A DNA stretch of 64,000 nt from Solimonas sp. SE-A11. Lineage in GTDB: Bacteria > Pseudomonadota > Gammaproteobacteria > Nevskiales > Nevskiaceae. A program made the position numbers and the translations under genes. A model generated the notes under the pieces. The model searched no databases and had not been told where the DNA came from. It saw nothing but the letters and a program-made list of their open reading frames with translations. The DNA lies in contig NZ_JAUASX010000012.1 in NCBI RefSeq assembly GCF_030345715.1, positions 90,847-154,846 on the forward strand, given 5' to 3'. Shown in pieces: positions 19,677 through 30,124 of the stretch (position 1 is its first letter; each line of letters begins with the position of its first letter).

Positions 19677-22600
19677 GTGTCTGAGCCCACATTGAACCTT
19701 GCCGGCCGGCTGGCCGCGGCCTCGGTCGATTCCAAGCTCACGCCGCTGTTCGTGGTGGCCGTGTTCCTAATCGGCATCCTATCGGCACTGATAACGCCGC
19801 GTGAGGAAAATCCCCAGATTGTCGTGCCCGGCGCCATGGTCAGCTGGCAGCTCCCGGGAAGCACGGCCGCGGAGGTCGAACGGCTGATCGTGGCGCCGAT
19901 GGAGGCGCGACTGCGCGAAATCGCCGGCGTGGAGCACAGCTTCGCCACCGCCGCGCCGGGCATGGGGCAGATCCAGCTGCAGTTCTACGTCGGCGTCAAC
20001 GAAGACGACGCGATCAGCCGCGTGCGCCAGCGCGTGGCCGCCTTTCGCGACATCCTGCCGCCGGCAACGCTGGAGCCCACGGTGCGCCAGCTCGACGTGG
20101 ACGACGTGCCCATCGTCACCGTCTCGCTGGCTTCCGCGCGCTACGACGACTACGCGCTGCGCCGGATCGCCGAGCGCATGGCCGAACGGCTGAGCACGCT
20201 GCGGGAGGTGTCGGTGGTCGAGGTTCATGGCGGTCGCACTCGCGAGATCCGCCTCGACCTCGACCCGGCACGCATGCAGGCCTATGGCCTGACGCTGCGG
20301 GAAGGCATCGCCAGCCTGCAGGCCAGCAACCTGTCCGCGGTCGTCGGCAACTCGGTGCGGGAAGGCCACAGCCGCAGTGTGCAGCTCAAGGGCCAGCTGG
20401 GCTCGCTGGACGAGGTCCGCAGCCTGCCCTTGGGAACCCACGGCGGCCGGCTCATTTACGTCGAGGACATCGGCGAGGTCGTCGACGGGCCGGCCGCGCA
20501 CCCGGAACGGCTCACGCGCCTGGCCTTCGGCCCTGCCGATTCGCGCCACGCACAGCGCGAGCTGCATGGAGAACTGGCCTCGGTGACGATCTCCATCGCC
20601 AAGAAGCCGAACAGCAATGCCGTTGTCGTCGCCCGCGAGGTGCTCGACCTGGTGGGGCGCATGCAGGCGCGTTTCGTGCCGTCGGAGGTGGTCGTCGTGA
20701 CTACCCGCAATGACGGCGAGGAGGCCAACCACACCGTCAACAAGCTGATCTTCGACCTGGCCATCGCGATCGGCGCGGTGCTGCTCGTGCTGGTGCCGAT
20801 CCTGGGCCTGCGTCAAGCGCTGATCGTCTGCCTGGTCGTGCCGCTGGTGCTGAGCCTGACGCTGGCGGCGGACATGGTCGTGGGCGTCACGATCAACCGC
20901 ATTTCGCTATTCGCGCTGATCCTGGCCCTGGGCATGCTGGTCGACGATGCCATCGTGGTGATGGAAAACATCCACCGCCATTACGAGCAGGGCGTGCAGG
21001 ACCGGCGGCGCGCTGCGGTGCTGGCGACTCACGAGATCGGCAAGCCGACGACCACGGCGACGATCACCATCGTGCTCGTTTTCTCTTCGCTGCAGCTGCT
21101 GACCGGCATGAACGGGGCTTATTTCGCCTCCATCTCGTTCAACGTCGCCGCGGCGATCGCCTTCTCGCTGCTGGTCGCATACACCGTGGTGCCCTGGGCC
21201 TGCGTGCGCTGGCTGCCGCAGCACGCCGGCGGCGCGCAGGTTGACCCGGCGCAGGGCGGCGTCCTGCAGCAGCGGTATCAGCGGCTGGTCGGTCCGCTGA
21301 TCCGCAGCGCAGGCCCGCGACGCTGGGCGGTGCGCGCGGTCCTTGCCGCCCTGCTGGCGTCCGCGATGATGCCGACCTGGCAGTTTCTGCGCCCCGGCGG
21401 ATCCGGGGGGCCGGTGTCTGCGGGTGGCGTCGCGCTATCGCTCATGCCCAAGGAGGACAAGAACAGCTTCGCGATCACCCTGGACTTGCCGGAAACCGCG
21501 GCGGTCGAGCAGACCGATCGCGTCGCCCGCGAGTTCGGCGATGTCATCCGATACCACCCGGAGGTCGGGCATTATTTGACCTATGTCGGTCTGCCCGGTG
21601 TGGTCGATTTTTCGGCCCAGGTCAGCGGAGGTGGCCAACGCGGTGCGCCGAACCAAGCGGAAATCCGGGTCAACCTGATCGACAAGTCGCTGCGCCGCAA
21701 GACCTCTATGCAGATCGTGGAGGAGCTGCGGGAGGCGACGGCGCCCCTGCGTGCGCGGTATCCGCAGTTGGACCTGCGCTTCATGGAGGCGCCGCCGGGC
21801 CCGCCGACCCGGGCTGTGGTGCTGGCGAATATCCACGGCGAGGACCAAGACACGCTGCGTGAACTGGCCGCTGCGGTGAAGACGCGCTTCCGCCAGACCT
21901 GGGGCATGGTGGATGTGTTCGATACTGTGGCCGTGGACGGCGAGCAGATCGACCTGGTCGTGGACAAGGAAAAGGCCCTGCTTTCGGGGGTGACTACGGC
22001 GGATGTCGAGCAGACCGTGCGCGCGGTGATGGACGGCATGGTGGTGTCGCAGGCCCACGTCCCGGGCGAGCACAATCCGGTTCCGATCCGCCTGCGCGTG
22101 CCGCGGGAGCACGAGGTAGACCCGCACAGATTCGACCGCGTGGCGGTACGCAACGCGCAGGGCGGGACAGTGCCGCTTTCCGAACTGGTCCGCGTGGTCC
22201 GCCGGCCGCGGGAGCATCCCATTCTGCGAAAGGACAACGAGCGCGTGACCTATGTCGGCGGCAATGTGGTCGCCGCCACGGCGCCGGCCTTTGCCATCAT
22301 GGACATGGAGCCTGAGTTCGACGGACTGGCTGCGCCTGGCGTGCGGCTGCGCACCGGTAATCTGACGCTGTTCGACCAAGTGCCGGACACGATCGACGGC
22401 TACGAGTTGCTCTGGGATGGCGAGATGCGCCTGACGCTAGACACGGTGCGCGAGATGGGCGCAATCACCGGCGTGGTACTGATCCTGATCTACTTGCTGA
22501 TGGTCGGCATCTATCGTTCTTTCTCGCTGCCGCTGATGGCGATGATGGCGATTCCGTTCGGCCTGATCGGCATCTTCCCCGGCCACTGGCTGCTGGGGAT

Positions 22601-22955
22601 TCCCTTCAGCATGGCCTCGATGATCGGGGTCGTCGCACTTGCCGGCGTGGTGATCCGCAACTCCCTGCTTATCATCGACTTCGTCCACGACTACCAGCGC
22701 CGCGGGCACACTCTCGAGGAGGCGGTGAAGCTGGCGGGCGGCGTGCGCCTGCGGCCGATCGGGCTGACCGCCTCGACGGTGATCCTCGGTACGCTGGTGC
22801 TGTACCGGGACCCGATGTTCGCGGGCCTCGCCACTTCGCTGATCTTCGGCACGATCGCCTCGACGGTGCTGACCCTGCTATTGCTGCCGCCGCTGTACTA
22901 CCGCATGGCGCTCAAGCACCCGGAATGGGGACCCGACGCCTCAGCCGGCGGATAG
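19677..22955 (+). CDS. RND-family efflux transporter permease
   Basis: 1092 residues from a GTG at 19677. The topology is the usual twelve-helix, two-loop RND pump. TM4 carries the proton-relay acidic pair in ALILALGMLVDDAIVVMENIHRHYEQG; the C-terminal half has MMAIPFGLIGIFPGHWLLGIPFSMASMIGVVALAGVVIRNSLLIIDFVHDY and GGVRLRPIGLTASTVILGTLVL. The first porter domain starts NPQIVVPGAMVSWQLPGSTAAEVERLIVAPMEARL. It is closer to AcrB/MdtB-like multidrug or solvent pumps than to metal pumps, which would show a Met-rich or acidic heavy-metal signature in TM4. Export of hydrophobic toxic compounds is the likely role. Confidence 0.94.
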   Translation: MSEPTLNLAGRLAAASVDSKLTPLFVVAVFLIGILSALITPREENPQIVVPGAMVSWQLPGSTAAEVERLIVAPMEARLREIAGVEHSFATAAPGMGQIQLQFYVGVNEDDAISRVRQRVAAFRDILPPATLEPTVRQLDVDDVPIVTVSLASARYDDYALRRIAERMAERLSTLREVSVVEVHGGRTREIRLDLDPARMQAYGLTLREGIASLQASNLSAVVGNSVREGHSRSVQLKGQLGSLDEVRSLPLGTHGGRLIYVEDIGEVVDGPAAHPERLTRLAFGPADSRHAQRELHGELASVTISIAKKPNSNAVVVAREVLDLVGRMQARFVPSEVVVVTTRNDGEEANHTVNKLIFDLAIAIGAVLLVLVPILGLRQALIVCLVVPLVLSLTLAADMVVGVTINRISLFALILALGMLVDDAIVVMENIHRHYEQGVQDRRRAAVLATHEIGKPTTTATITIVLVFSSLQLLTGMNGAYFASISFNVAAAIAFSLLVAYTVVPWACVRWLPQHAGGAQVDPAQGGVLQQRYQRLVGPLIRSAGPRRWAVRAVLAALLASAMMPTWQFLRPGGSGGPVSAGGVALSLMPKEDKNSFAITLDLPETAAVEQTDRVAREFGDVIRYHPEVGHYLTYVGLPGVVDFSAQVSGGGQRGAPNQAEIRVNLIDKSLRRKTSMQIVEELREATAPLRARYPQLDLRFMEAPPGPPTRAVVLANIHGEDQDTLRELAAAVKTRFRQTWGMVDVFDTVAVDGEQIDLVVDKEKALLSGVTTADVEQTVRAVMDGMVVSQAHVPGEHNPVPIRLRVPREHEVDPHRFDRVAVRNAQGGTVPLSELVRVVRRPREHPILRKDNERVTYVGGNVVAATAPAFAIMDMEPEFDGLAAPGVRLRTGNLTLFDQVPDTIDGYELLWDGEMRLTLDTVREMGAITGVVLILIYLLMVGIYRSFSLPLMAMMAIPFGLIGIFPGHWLLGIPFSMASMIGVVALAGVVIRNSLLIIDFVHDYQRRGHTLEEAVKLAGGVRLRPIGLTASTVILGTLVLYRDPMFAGLATSLIFGTIASTVLTLLLLPPLYYRMALKHPEWGPDASAGG

Positions 22956-23046
22956 ACAAAACAGGCTGCGCGCGTTGTTGGACTCCGCACTACGGATAAT
23001 CCTATACTTGCGAGATCAAACCGTGTTTCCGATGGAGAGTTGCCCG

Positions 23047-24561
23047 ATGTCTCAAGCCCAGTTCGACGTCATCATTCTCGGTGCAGGGCTGTCCGGGATT
23101 GGCGCCGCCTGTCACCTTAAGTCCAGTATTCCCGGCATTGAGCTGGCCATTATCGAGCGCCGCGAACGCGTGGGGGGTACTTGGGACCTGTTCAAGTACC
23201 CCGGCATCCGTTCCGATTCAGACATGGTCACCTTGGGCTACGATTTCCGCCCGTGGACCGACACCAGGCTGCTGGCCGACGGCCCCTCGATCCGCCAGTA
23301 CATTGAGGATACCGCCGACGAGTACGGCGTGCGTCGCGATATCCGCTTCGGGCACAAGGTCACCCGGGCCAGCTGGTCCAGCAAAGACAACTTCTGGACC
23401 GTGACTGCGGTCAAGGAGAACTCGCCGCAGTCCGAAGAAGTCAGCTTCACGGCGCGGTTTGTCTACGGCTGCACCGGGTATTACAAGTACGAGGCCGGCT
23501 ACACGCCGCCGCTGTACGGCGTTGAGCGGTTCAAGGGTGACGTCATTCATCCGCAGCACTGGCCGGAGAACTACGACTACAGCGGCAAACGCGTGATCGT
23601 CATCGGCAGCGGCGCTACCGCCGTGACCCTGGTTCCGGCGATGACCGACAAGGCGGCGCACGTGACCATGCTGCAGCGCTCGCCCGCCTATGTGGTCTCG
23701 GTTCCGGAGCGCGACCTGATCACAGAGAACCTGCGCCGCGTCCTGCCCGAGGCACTGACCTATCGGCTGGCCCGCGTGCGCAATGTGGTGCTGCAGCGCG
23801 CCGTGTTCGACGTCTGCCGACGGGCGCCCAAAGCCATGCGTCGGGTGCTGCTGTCAGCCGTGCGCAGGCAGCTGGGGCCCAACGGCGACATGAGCCATTT
23901 CGAGCCGCGCTACAACCCCTGGGACGAAAGAATGTGCGCCGTGCCTCGGGGCGACCTTTTCCAGGCGCTGCGCGAGGGCAAGGCCTCGGTCGTCACCGAT
24001 CACATCGACAGCTTCACCGAAACCGGCATCCGGCTGAAATCCGGGCGCGAGCTTGCGGCTGACCTGGTCATCACCGCCACCGGTCTGGACCTGCAGCTGC
24101 TGGGGGGGGCCGAGTACCACATCGACGGGCGGGTGCTGAACCTGCACGACACCCTGATGTACAAGGGCATCATGCTTGAAGGCGTGCCGAACTTCGCGCT
24201 GGTGTTCGGCTATACCAATGCGTCCTGGACCCTCAAGGCAAACATCGCCAATGCCTTCGTCTCGCGGGTTCTTCGGGAGATGCGCCGGCTGGGCGCCGAG
24301 CGCGTCGTGCCCGAGGACGATGAGGGCTGCGTGGCCGAGGAGAACTTCCTCAACCTCAACTCCGGCTACATCCGTCGCGCCAACGACCGGCTGCCGCGGC
24401 AGGGCACCAAGCAGCCATGGCAGAACCTGCAGAACTACCTGCTCGACGTGCCGGCCCTGCGCTACGGCAACCTGCACGACGGCTATCTGCGCTTCTACCG
24501 CGGCAACCGCCGCGTGTCGCCGTCGGCGGTCCAGCGCGTGGCTTGTCTGCTGGCCGCGTAA
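23047..24561 (+). CDS. flavin-containing Baeyer-Villiger-type monooxygenase
   Basis: 504 residues from the ATG at 23047, preceded by GGAGAG at a seven-base gap. The FAD Rossmann motif is VIILGAGLSGIGAACHL, followed by the family block WDLFKYPGIRSDSDMVTLGYDFRPW. The Baeyer-Villiger fingerprint FKGDVIHPQHWP fits FxGxxxHxxxWP exactly, and the NADPH motif is VIVIGSGATAVTLVPAM. Such enzymes insert oxygen next to a ketone carbonyl. It would convert ketones, for example from sub-terminal oxidation or cyclic terpenes, into esters. It follows the RND pump on the same strand by 91 bases. Confidence 0.93.
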   Translation: MSQAQFDVIILGAGLSGIGAACHLKSSIPGIELAIIERRERVGGTWDLFKYPGIRSDSDMVTLGYDFRPWTDTRLLADGPSIRQYIEDTADEYGVRRDIRFGHKVTRASWSSKDNFWTVTAVKENSPQSEEVSFTARFVYGCTGYYKYEAGYTPPLYGVERFKGDVIHPQHWPENYDYSGKRVIVIGSGATAVTLVPAMTDKAAHVTMLQRSPAYVVSVPERDLITENLRRVLPEALTYRLARVRNVVLQRAVFDVCRRAPKAMRRVLLSAVRRQLGPNGDMSHFEPRYNPWDERMCAVPRGDLFQALREGKASVVTDHIDSFTETGIRLKSGRELAADLVITATGLDLQLLGGAEYHIDGRVLNLHDTLMYKGIMLEGVPNFALVFGYTNASWTLKANIANAFVSRVLREMRRLGAERVVPEDDEGCVAEENFLNLNSGYIRRANDRLPRQGTKQPWQNLQNYLLDVPALRYGNLHDGYLRFYRGNRRVSPSAVQRVACLLAA

Positions 24562-24568
24562 GCCGCCG

Positions 24569-25265
24569 TCACACGCCCGACCGGACGGCCGCCCGTGCGC
24601 GCCGTCCGGTATTGTTTTCCAAGGTCGCAGTGGACGTGCAGTCGGCAAATAGATCGAGTTGGCATTGCTTGATGCGGTTTTCCATCTCGCCCCGCGCGCA
24701 GTAAAGATCCTCGTAGAGTGCGCGGGCCACCCAGTCCTGGCGGCTGAGCGAGGTCACCACGAAGCGCAGGTTGGTCTTGCCGGGCAGCACTTCGGCCTTG
24801 GCCACGACGCTCCGCGTGGCGCTCCAGGATTTGCGGGTGCGGTAAGTCAGTTCCTGGAAGACCCGCGCCGAGCGGCCGGTCGCCTGGTGTTGCTCGTTGG
24901 CCTGCTGCATCGACACGCTGATCGCCCGCGTCAGACGCGCGTTGCGCGCCAGACCCAGGATGTAGTCCGCCCGGTTGGTCTCGCACCAGTGCATCAGGGC
25001 GTGCGGATCTGGCCGATCCGCTCGGCTTCCTCCAGCGTCCCCGCGGCGCCGTCCTGATCGGCGGTGCGCAGCTTGGCGCACAGCAGCTGCCGGACGCAGA
25101 AGATCTACAGCGGCAGGTAGCAGTAGCTGTCGTACTAGCCGCGAAAGAAGCGACCTTCCCGCTCGCCAGGCAGCGGATCGTAGGTGGCGTCCAAGTCCAG
25201 CACGATGCGATCCGGCGCCGCGTGGTACGACTCCAGAAACAGGCGCGGCCGCCGTGGTCCCCCAC
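24569..25265 (-). pseudogene. IS1380-family transposase, deleted and frameshifted
   Basis: The catalytic start RIVLDLDATYDPLPGEREGRFFRG is in one frame near 25210; a stop and frameshifts follow, the middle is shortened, and then LMHWCETNRADYILGLARNARL, TYRTRKSWSATRSVVAKAEVLPGKTNLRFVVTSL and ALYEDLYCARGEMENRIKQCQLDLFADCTST appear in another frame. The last block is the Glu-containing segment of IS1380 transposases. N-terminal domain and C-terminal tail are lost. Confidence 0.85.
24580..24610 (+). terminator. rho-independent terminator candidate after the flavin monooxygenase
   Basis: A perfect ten-base stem, ACCGGACGGC at 24580-24589 and GCCGTCCGGT at 24601-24610, with an eleven-base loop, followed by ATTGTTTT on the plus strand. 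Confidence 0.7.
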
Positions 25266-25300
25266 AAGTCACCGACGTCGACAGCCAGCGCATGCTGCTG

Positions 25301-25660
25301 AGTGTCGACCAAGGTAAGGGACAAGGATCGCTACGCGATGCTGTCGCCAATCCTGCTGGAGCGGCTGCGCGCTTGGTGGAAGCCGGCCCGCGCCAAGAAA
25401 AGATGCGGGACGGCGGTCGGCTGTTTCCCGGCATGAATCCGGTCAATCCGCTTTCACCCCGCCAACTCAATCGCGTGGTGTGCGTCGCCGTAATGGAAGT
25501 TGGCCTCGACAAGGGCGTGTCCATGCATACACTGCGACACAGTTTCGCTACCCACCTGCTGGAGCCGGATGAGGATGTCCGCAAGATCCAGGTGGCGCTC
25601 GGCCACAAAACGCTGGAGACGTTACACGCACATCGACCGAAGTGCTGCGCGCCGTCATCA
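25301..25660 (+). pseudogene. tyrosine recombinase C-terminal fragment
   Basis: The frame contains LFPGMNPVNPLSPRQLNRVVCVAVMEVGLDKGVSMHTLRHSFATHLLEPDEDVRKIQVALGHKTLET, that is the HxxR block and the second His of a phage-type integrase. The N-terminal half and the nucleophilic tyrosine are missing; a frameshift follows at HKTLET. It is the type usually found beside IS91-family transposase genes, and the next fragment is exactly that. Confidence 0.8.
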
Positions 25661-25689
25661 GTCCACTGGAGAGCTCCCTACCGCCTGCG

Positions 25690-25850
25690 TAAACGGTGGC
25701 GCGTCCCGAGCGAGGTCGCGGATATCTTCCTCACCTACGGGCCGCAGTGGCGCCGGACGCAACGCGGTCACCTGAGCCTGGGGCAACTCAAAGTCATGTC
25801 TGCTGTCGAGCAGTGTCGCAGCGCGGCGCTCAAGGTCATCGACCAACTGC
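25690..25850 (+). pseudogene. IS91-family transposase N-terminal fragment
   Basis: VPSEVADIFLTYGPQWRRTQRGHLSLGQLKVMSAVEQCRSAALK matches the start of IS91-type rolling-circle transposases; the zinc-binding cysteines that should follow are absent because the sequence breaks off. It is fused in frame to the integrase debris. Bases 25851-25930 show nothing further. Confidence 0.7.
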
Positions 25851-25934
25851 TGCACGGCGATGAAGAGATCGTTTTGGGTAATCGGGACTATAGGAGCAAG
25901 ACTCGCGGCTGGATGCACTGCGTCGGGCCCTGCT

Positions 25935-26529
25935 TGGGCGGCTTAGGCGGCACCGAGAAGCCCGGTCCGTTCTCGGCAATGAACAGGCTCCTGCCGCGGT
26001 GGTGCGGCTCGGCCCTGGGGCCGGTCTTGACCAGCAACGCGAAGCGGTTGCCGCGCGCGCCGTTGGTGATCCAGGTCTTGGTGCTGTTGACGACGTAGTG
26101 CTCGCCGTTGCGGCGTGCGAGGGTGCGGATGGCCTGCAGGTTGCGGCCGCAATCGGGCTCGGTCAGCACGATGCCGCCGCGCAGCTCGCCGCGGGCGAAG
26201 CGCGGCAGCAGTTCGGCGCGCTGTTCCGGCGTGCCGTGGCGCAGCACCGCCGCGGCCATGCTCAGGTGCGAATTGACCGCGCCGACTAGCAACATCCATT
26301 CGGCGGCGATGCCTCGATCAGCCGCGTGTAGCTGCGCACCGGCATTCCTAGCCCGCCGTAGTCCTGAGGGATGATCGCGCCCCATCTCGCGCATCTGCTC
26401 GACGAGGGCTTCCGGGTATTCGTCGGCGTGCTCCAGGCGGATCGCCACCGGCCACACCTCGGCGCGCAGGAAGCGCTCGACCGCGTCGATCAGCGGCTGG
26501 TCTTCGCTCGCATCGACGGCCTAGCCCAT
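25935..26529 (-). pseudogene. acyl-CoA dehydrogenase, nonsense codon 3, frameshifts, 3' end lost
   Basis: From the ATG at 26529 the third codon is TAG. The frame then reads VDASEDQPLIDAVERFLRAEVWPVAIRLEHADEYPEALVEQMREMG; after a frameshift, IIPQDYGGLGMP; after another, EWMLLVGAVNSHLSMAAAVLRHGTPEQRAELLPRFARGELRGGIVLTEPDCGRNLQAIRTLARRNGEHYVVNSTKTWITNGARGNRFALLVKTG and AENGPGFSV. The C-terminal helical domain is missing at the junction with IS91 debris. It was the last gene of the carboxylase operon, positioned 10 bases after the carboxyltransferase stop, comparable to the citronellyl-CoA dehydrogenase of acyclic terpene clusters. Confidence 0.88.
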
Positions 26530-26539
26530 CGCGCGCGCC

Positions 26540-28135
26540 TCACATGCGGTAGACGCCGTAGCGCGGTTGCGCGACCGGCACGTTGGCGGCGCAGGACAGC
26601 GCGATGCCGAGCGCGTTGCGCGTGTCCAGCGGGTCGAGCACGCCGTCGTCCTGCACGCGCGCCGAGAACCACAGCGCGCTGGTCTCGCGCTCGGATTTCT
26701 CGCGCGTGCGCCGGCGCAGCTCGGCGACTTCCTCGTCGCTGGCATCCGGCCGCTCGCGGCGCAGCTGGCGGAGCTTGACGTCGGCCAGGGTGTTGCCGGC
26801 CTGCTCCGGGCCCATCACGCCCATGCGCGCTTGCGGCCAGGAGAAGATCAGGCGCGGGTCCCAGGACCGCCCGCACATGCCGTAGTAGCCGGCGCCGAAG
26901 GCGCCGCTGGTGACGACGGTGAACTTGGGCACCTCCGAGCCGGCCTGCGCCATCAGCATCTTGGCGCCGTCCTTGGTGATGCCGCGCTCTTCGTAGGTCC
27001 GGCCGATCATGTAGCCGGTGGTGTTCTGCAGGAAGATCATCGGCGTGCCGATCTGGTTGCACAGCTGGATGAAGTGCGCGGCCTTGAGCGAGCTGTCCGA
27101 GAACAGCACGCCGTTGTTGCCGAGGATGCCGACCTTGCAGCCCCAGAGCCGCGCCCAGCCGCAGACCAGGGTCACGCCGTAGCCTGGCTGGTACTCCTGG
27201 AAGCGGCTGCCGTCGACGAGGCGCGCGATGACCTCGCGGATGTCGAACTGCACCTTGTAATCGACCGGGAGAATGCCGTAGAGCTCGCGCGGATCGTAGT
27301 AGGGCGCTTCCGCATCGGCCCAGTCGAAGTGCTTGCGCGGCTGCGAAAAGCCGGCGACCAGCTCGCGTGCCAGCGCGATGCCCTCTGCCTCGCTGTCCAC
27401 CGCATAGTCCGCGGTGCCGGAGACGGTGGTGTGCATGTCGGCGCCGCCCAGGGCCTCGACCGTGACTTCCTCGCCGGTGGCCGCCTTGACCAGCGGCGGC
27501 CCGCCGAGGAACACCGCGCCGGTGCCGCGGACCATGATGGTGTGCTCGCACAGCGCCGGCACGTAGGCGCCGCCGGCGGTGCAATGCCCGAGCACCACGG
27601 CCACCTGCGGCACGCCCAGCTTGGACAGGATGCACTGGTGGCGGAACACGCGGCCGCCCATGACGTAGACGCCGGAGAGATCCTCCAGATAGCCGCCGGC
27701 GCTGTCGCAGAGGTGCACCACCGGCAGCCGGTTCTCGATGGCGATTTCCAGCGCGCGCACGATCTTGGGCGCCGACAGCGGATACCAGGCGCCGCCCTTG
27801 TTGCTGGAATCGTCGGCGTGGATCATGACCTCGCGGCCGCTGACCACGCCGATGCCGCTGATCACGTTGGCCCCCGGAGCCTCGCCGTTGAACTGATCGT
27901 AGGCGGCGATGCTCGACAGTTCGAGAAACGGCGCGCCGGGATCGAGCAGCAGGTCCAGGCGCTCGCGCACCAGCAGCTTGTTCTGGCGCCGCAGGCGCTC
28001 GATGTCGCGTTGCGGCCGCTCGTGGCGCACGCGCTCCTGCAGCGCCTTGAAGTCGGCGACGACGGCCTGCATGCGCGCGGCGTTGTCGCGAAAAGCCGGC
28101 GCCTTGGGGTCGATCGCAGTCTGGATGCGTCTCAT
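26540..28135 (-). CDS. biotin-dependent acyl-CoA carboxylase, carboxyltransferase (beta) subunit
   Basis: 531 residues with the N- and C-terminal crotonase-like halves of carboxyltransferases. Visible blocks include ERLDLLLDPGAPFLELSSIAAYD, VIHLCDSAGG-type acyl-CoA site (VVHLCDSAGGYLEDLSGVYVMGGRVFRHQCILSKLG), HCTAGGAYVPALCEHTIMVRGTGAVFLGGPPLVKAATGEEVTVEALGGADMHT, and the C-terminal FSWPQARMGVMGPEQAGNTLADVK. Overall it belongs with methylcrotonyl- and geranyl-CoA carboxylases rather than with propionyl- or acetyl-CoA enzymes. The glycine-rich MGGRVF segment resembles geranyl-CoA enzymes, which take larger acyl groups; this last point is inference. ATGA overlap with the upstream BCCP gene. Confidence 0.92.
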   Translation of the reverse strand: MRRIQTAIDPKAPAFRDNAARMQAVVADFKALQERVRHERPQRDIERLRRQNKLLVRERLDLLLDPGAPFLELSSIAAYDQFNGEAPGANVISGIGVVSGREVMIHADDSSNKGGAWYPLSAPKIVRALEIAIENRLPVVHLCDSAGGYLEDLSGVYVMGGRVFRHQCILSKLGVPQVAVVLGHCTAGGAYVPALCEHTIMVRGTGAVFLGGPPLVKAATGEEVTVEALGGADMHTTVSGTADYAVDSEAEGIALARELVAGFSQPRKHFDWADAEAPYYDPRELYGILPVDYKVQFDIREVIARLVDGSRFQEYQPGYGVTLVCGWARLWGCKVGILGNNGVLFSDSSLKAAHFIQLCNQIGTPMIFLQNTTGYMIGRTYEERGITKDGAKMLMAQAGSEVPKFTVVTSGAFGAGYYGMCGRSWDPRLIFSWPQARMGVMGPEQAGNTLADVKLRQLRRERPDASDEEVAELRRRTREKSERETSALWFSARVQDDGVLDPLDTRNALGIALSCAANVPVAQPRYGVYRM

Positions 28136-28626
28136 GTCGTGGCCTCGAAACTCACCAGCGTGAACTTGAGCGTCACTTGGTCACCCGGCGCGCAGTGCAC
28201 GGCGGCGATGCGCCCGTCATGCGGCGCGCGGATGGTCACCTCCAGCTTCATGCTCTCCATCACCACCAGATCCTGGCCGGCCTTGACCTCGGCGCCGGGC
28301 TGCACGAGCACGGAGACAATGGTGCCGGGCATCGGCGCCTGCGCGCCGTCGCCGCCATGACGGCCGGCGGCAGTCAGCGCGTCCAGCGGGTCCACCGCAT
28401 CGAGGACGTGGGTGCGACCGCGCAGGCGGACCCAGATGCGATCGCCGTGCCGCGCGATCAGGGCCTCCGCCTGCTCGTCGCCGGCGCCGAGCCGATAGCG
28501 CGCCGCGCCCAGCGGCTGCAGCGCGCAGAGTAGCGGCCCGCCCTGCGTTTCCAGGATCAGGCCTTCGGCGCCGCGCAGGAGACTGCAAGCGTGCTCGGTG
28601 TCGCCAAGCCGGAAGATCTTTTTCAT
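28132..28626 (-). CDS. biotin carboxyl carrier protein domain, separate from biotin carboxylase
   Basis: 164 residues from an ATG at 28626. The C-terminal 75 residues are a biotinyl domain: MPGTIVSVLVQPGAEVKAGQDLVVMESMKLEVTIRAPHDGRIAAVHCAPGDQVTLKFTLVSFE, with the biotinylated lysine in ESMKLE. The preceding 90 residues correspond to the linker domain found between biotin carboxylase and BCCP in fused alpha subunits of this family. No clear ribosome site precedes the ATG, and the upstream biotin carboxylase stops 16 bases earlier in another frame, so this may be the C-terminal part of an originally fused 660-residue alpha subunit. Confidence 0.85.
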   Translation of the reverse strand: MKKIFRLGDTEHACSLLRGAEGLILETQGGPLLCALQPLGAARYRLGAGDEQAEALIARHGDRIWVRLRGRTHVLDAVDPLDALTAAGRHGGDGAQAPMPGTIVSVLVQPGAEVKAGQDLVVMESMKLEVTIRAPHDGRIAAVHCAPGDQVTLKFTLVSFEATT

Positions 28627-28642
28627 CGGCGGAAGAAGGTTT

Positions 28643-30120
<1,478 letters not shown>

Positions 30121-30124
<4 letters not shown>

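Noticed and set aside
26567..28360. 597-codon plus-strand open frame
   Set aside because: It lies antisense to the carboxyltransferase and carrier protein genes; composition is that of a shadow frame.
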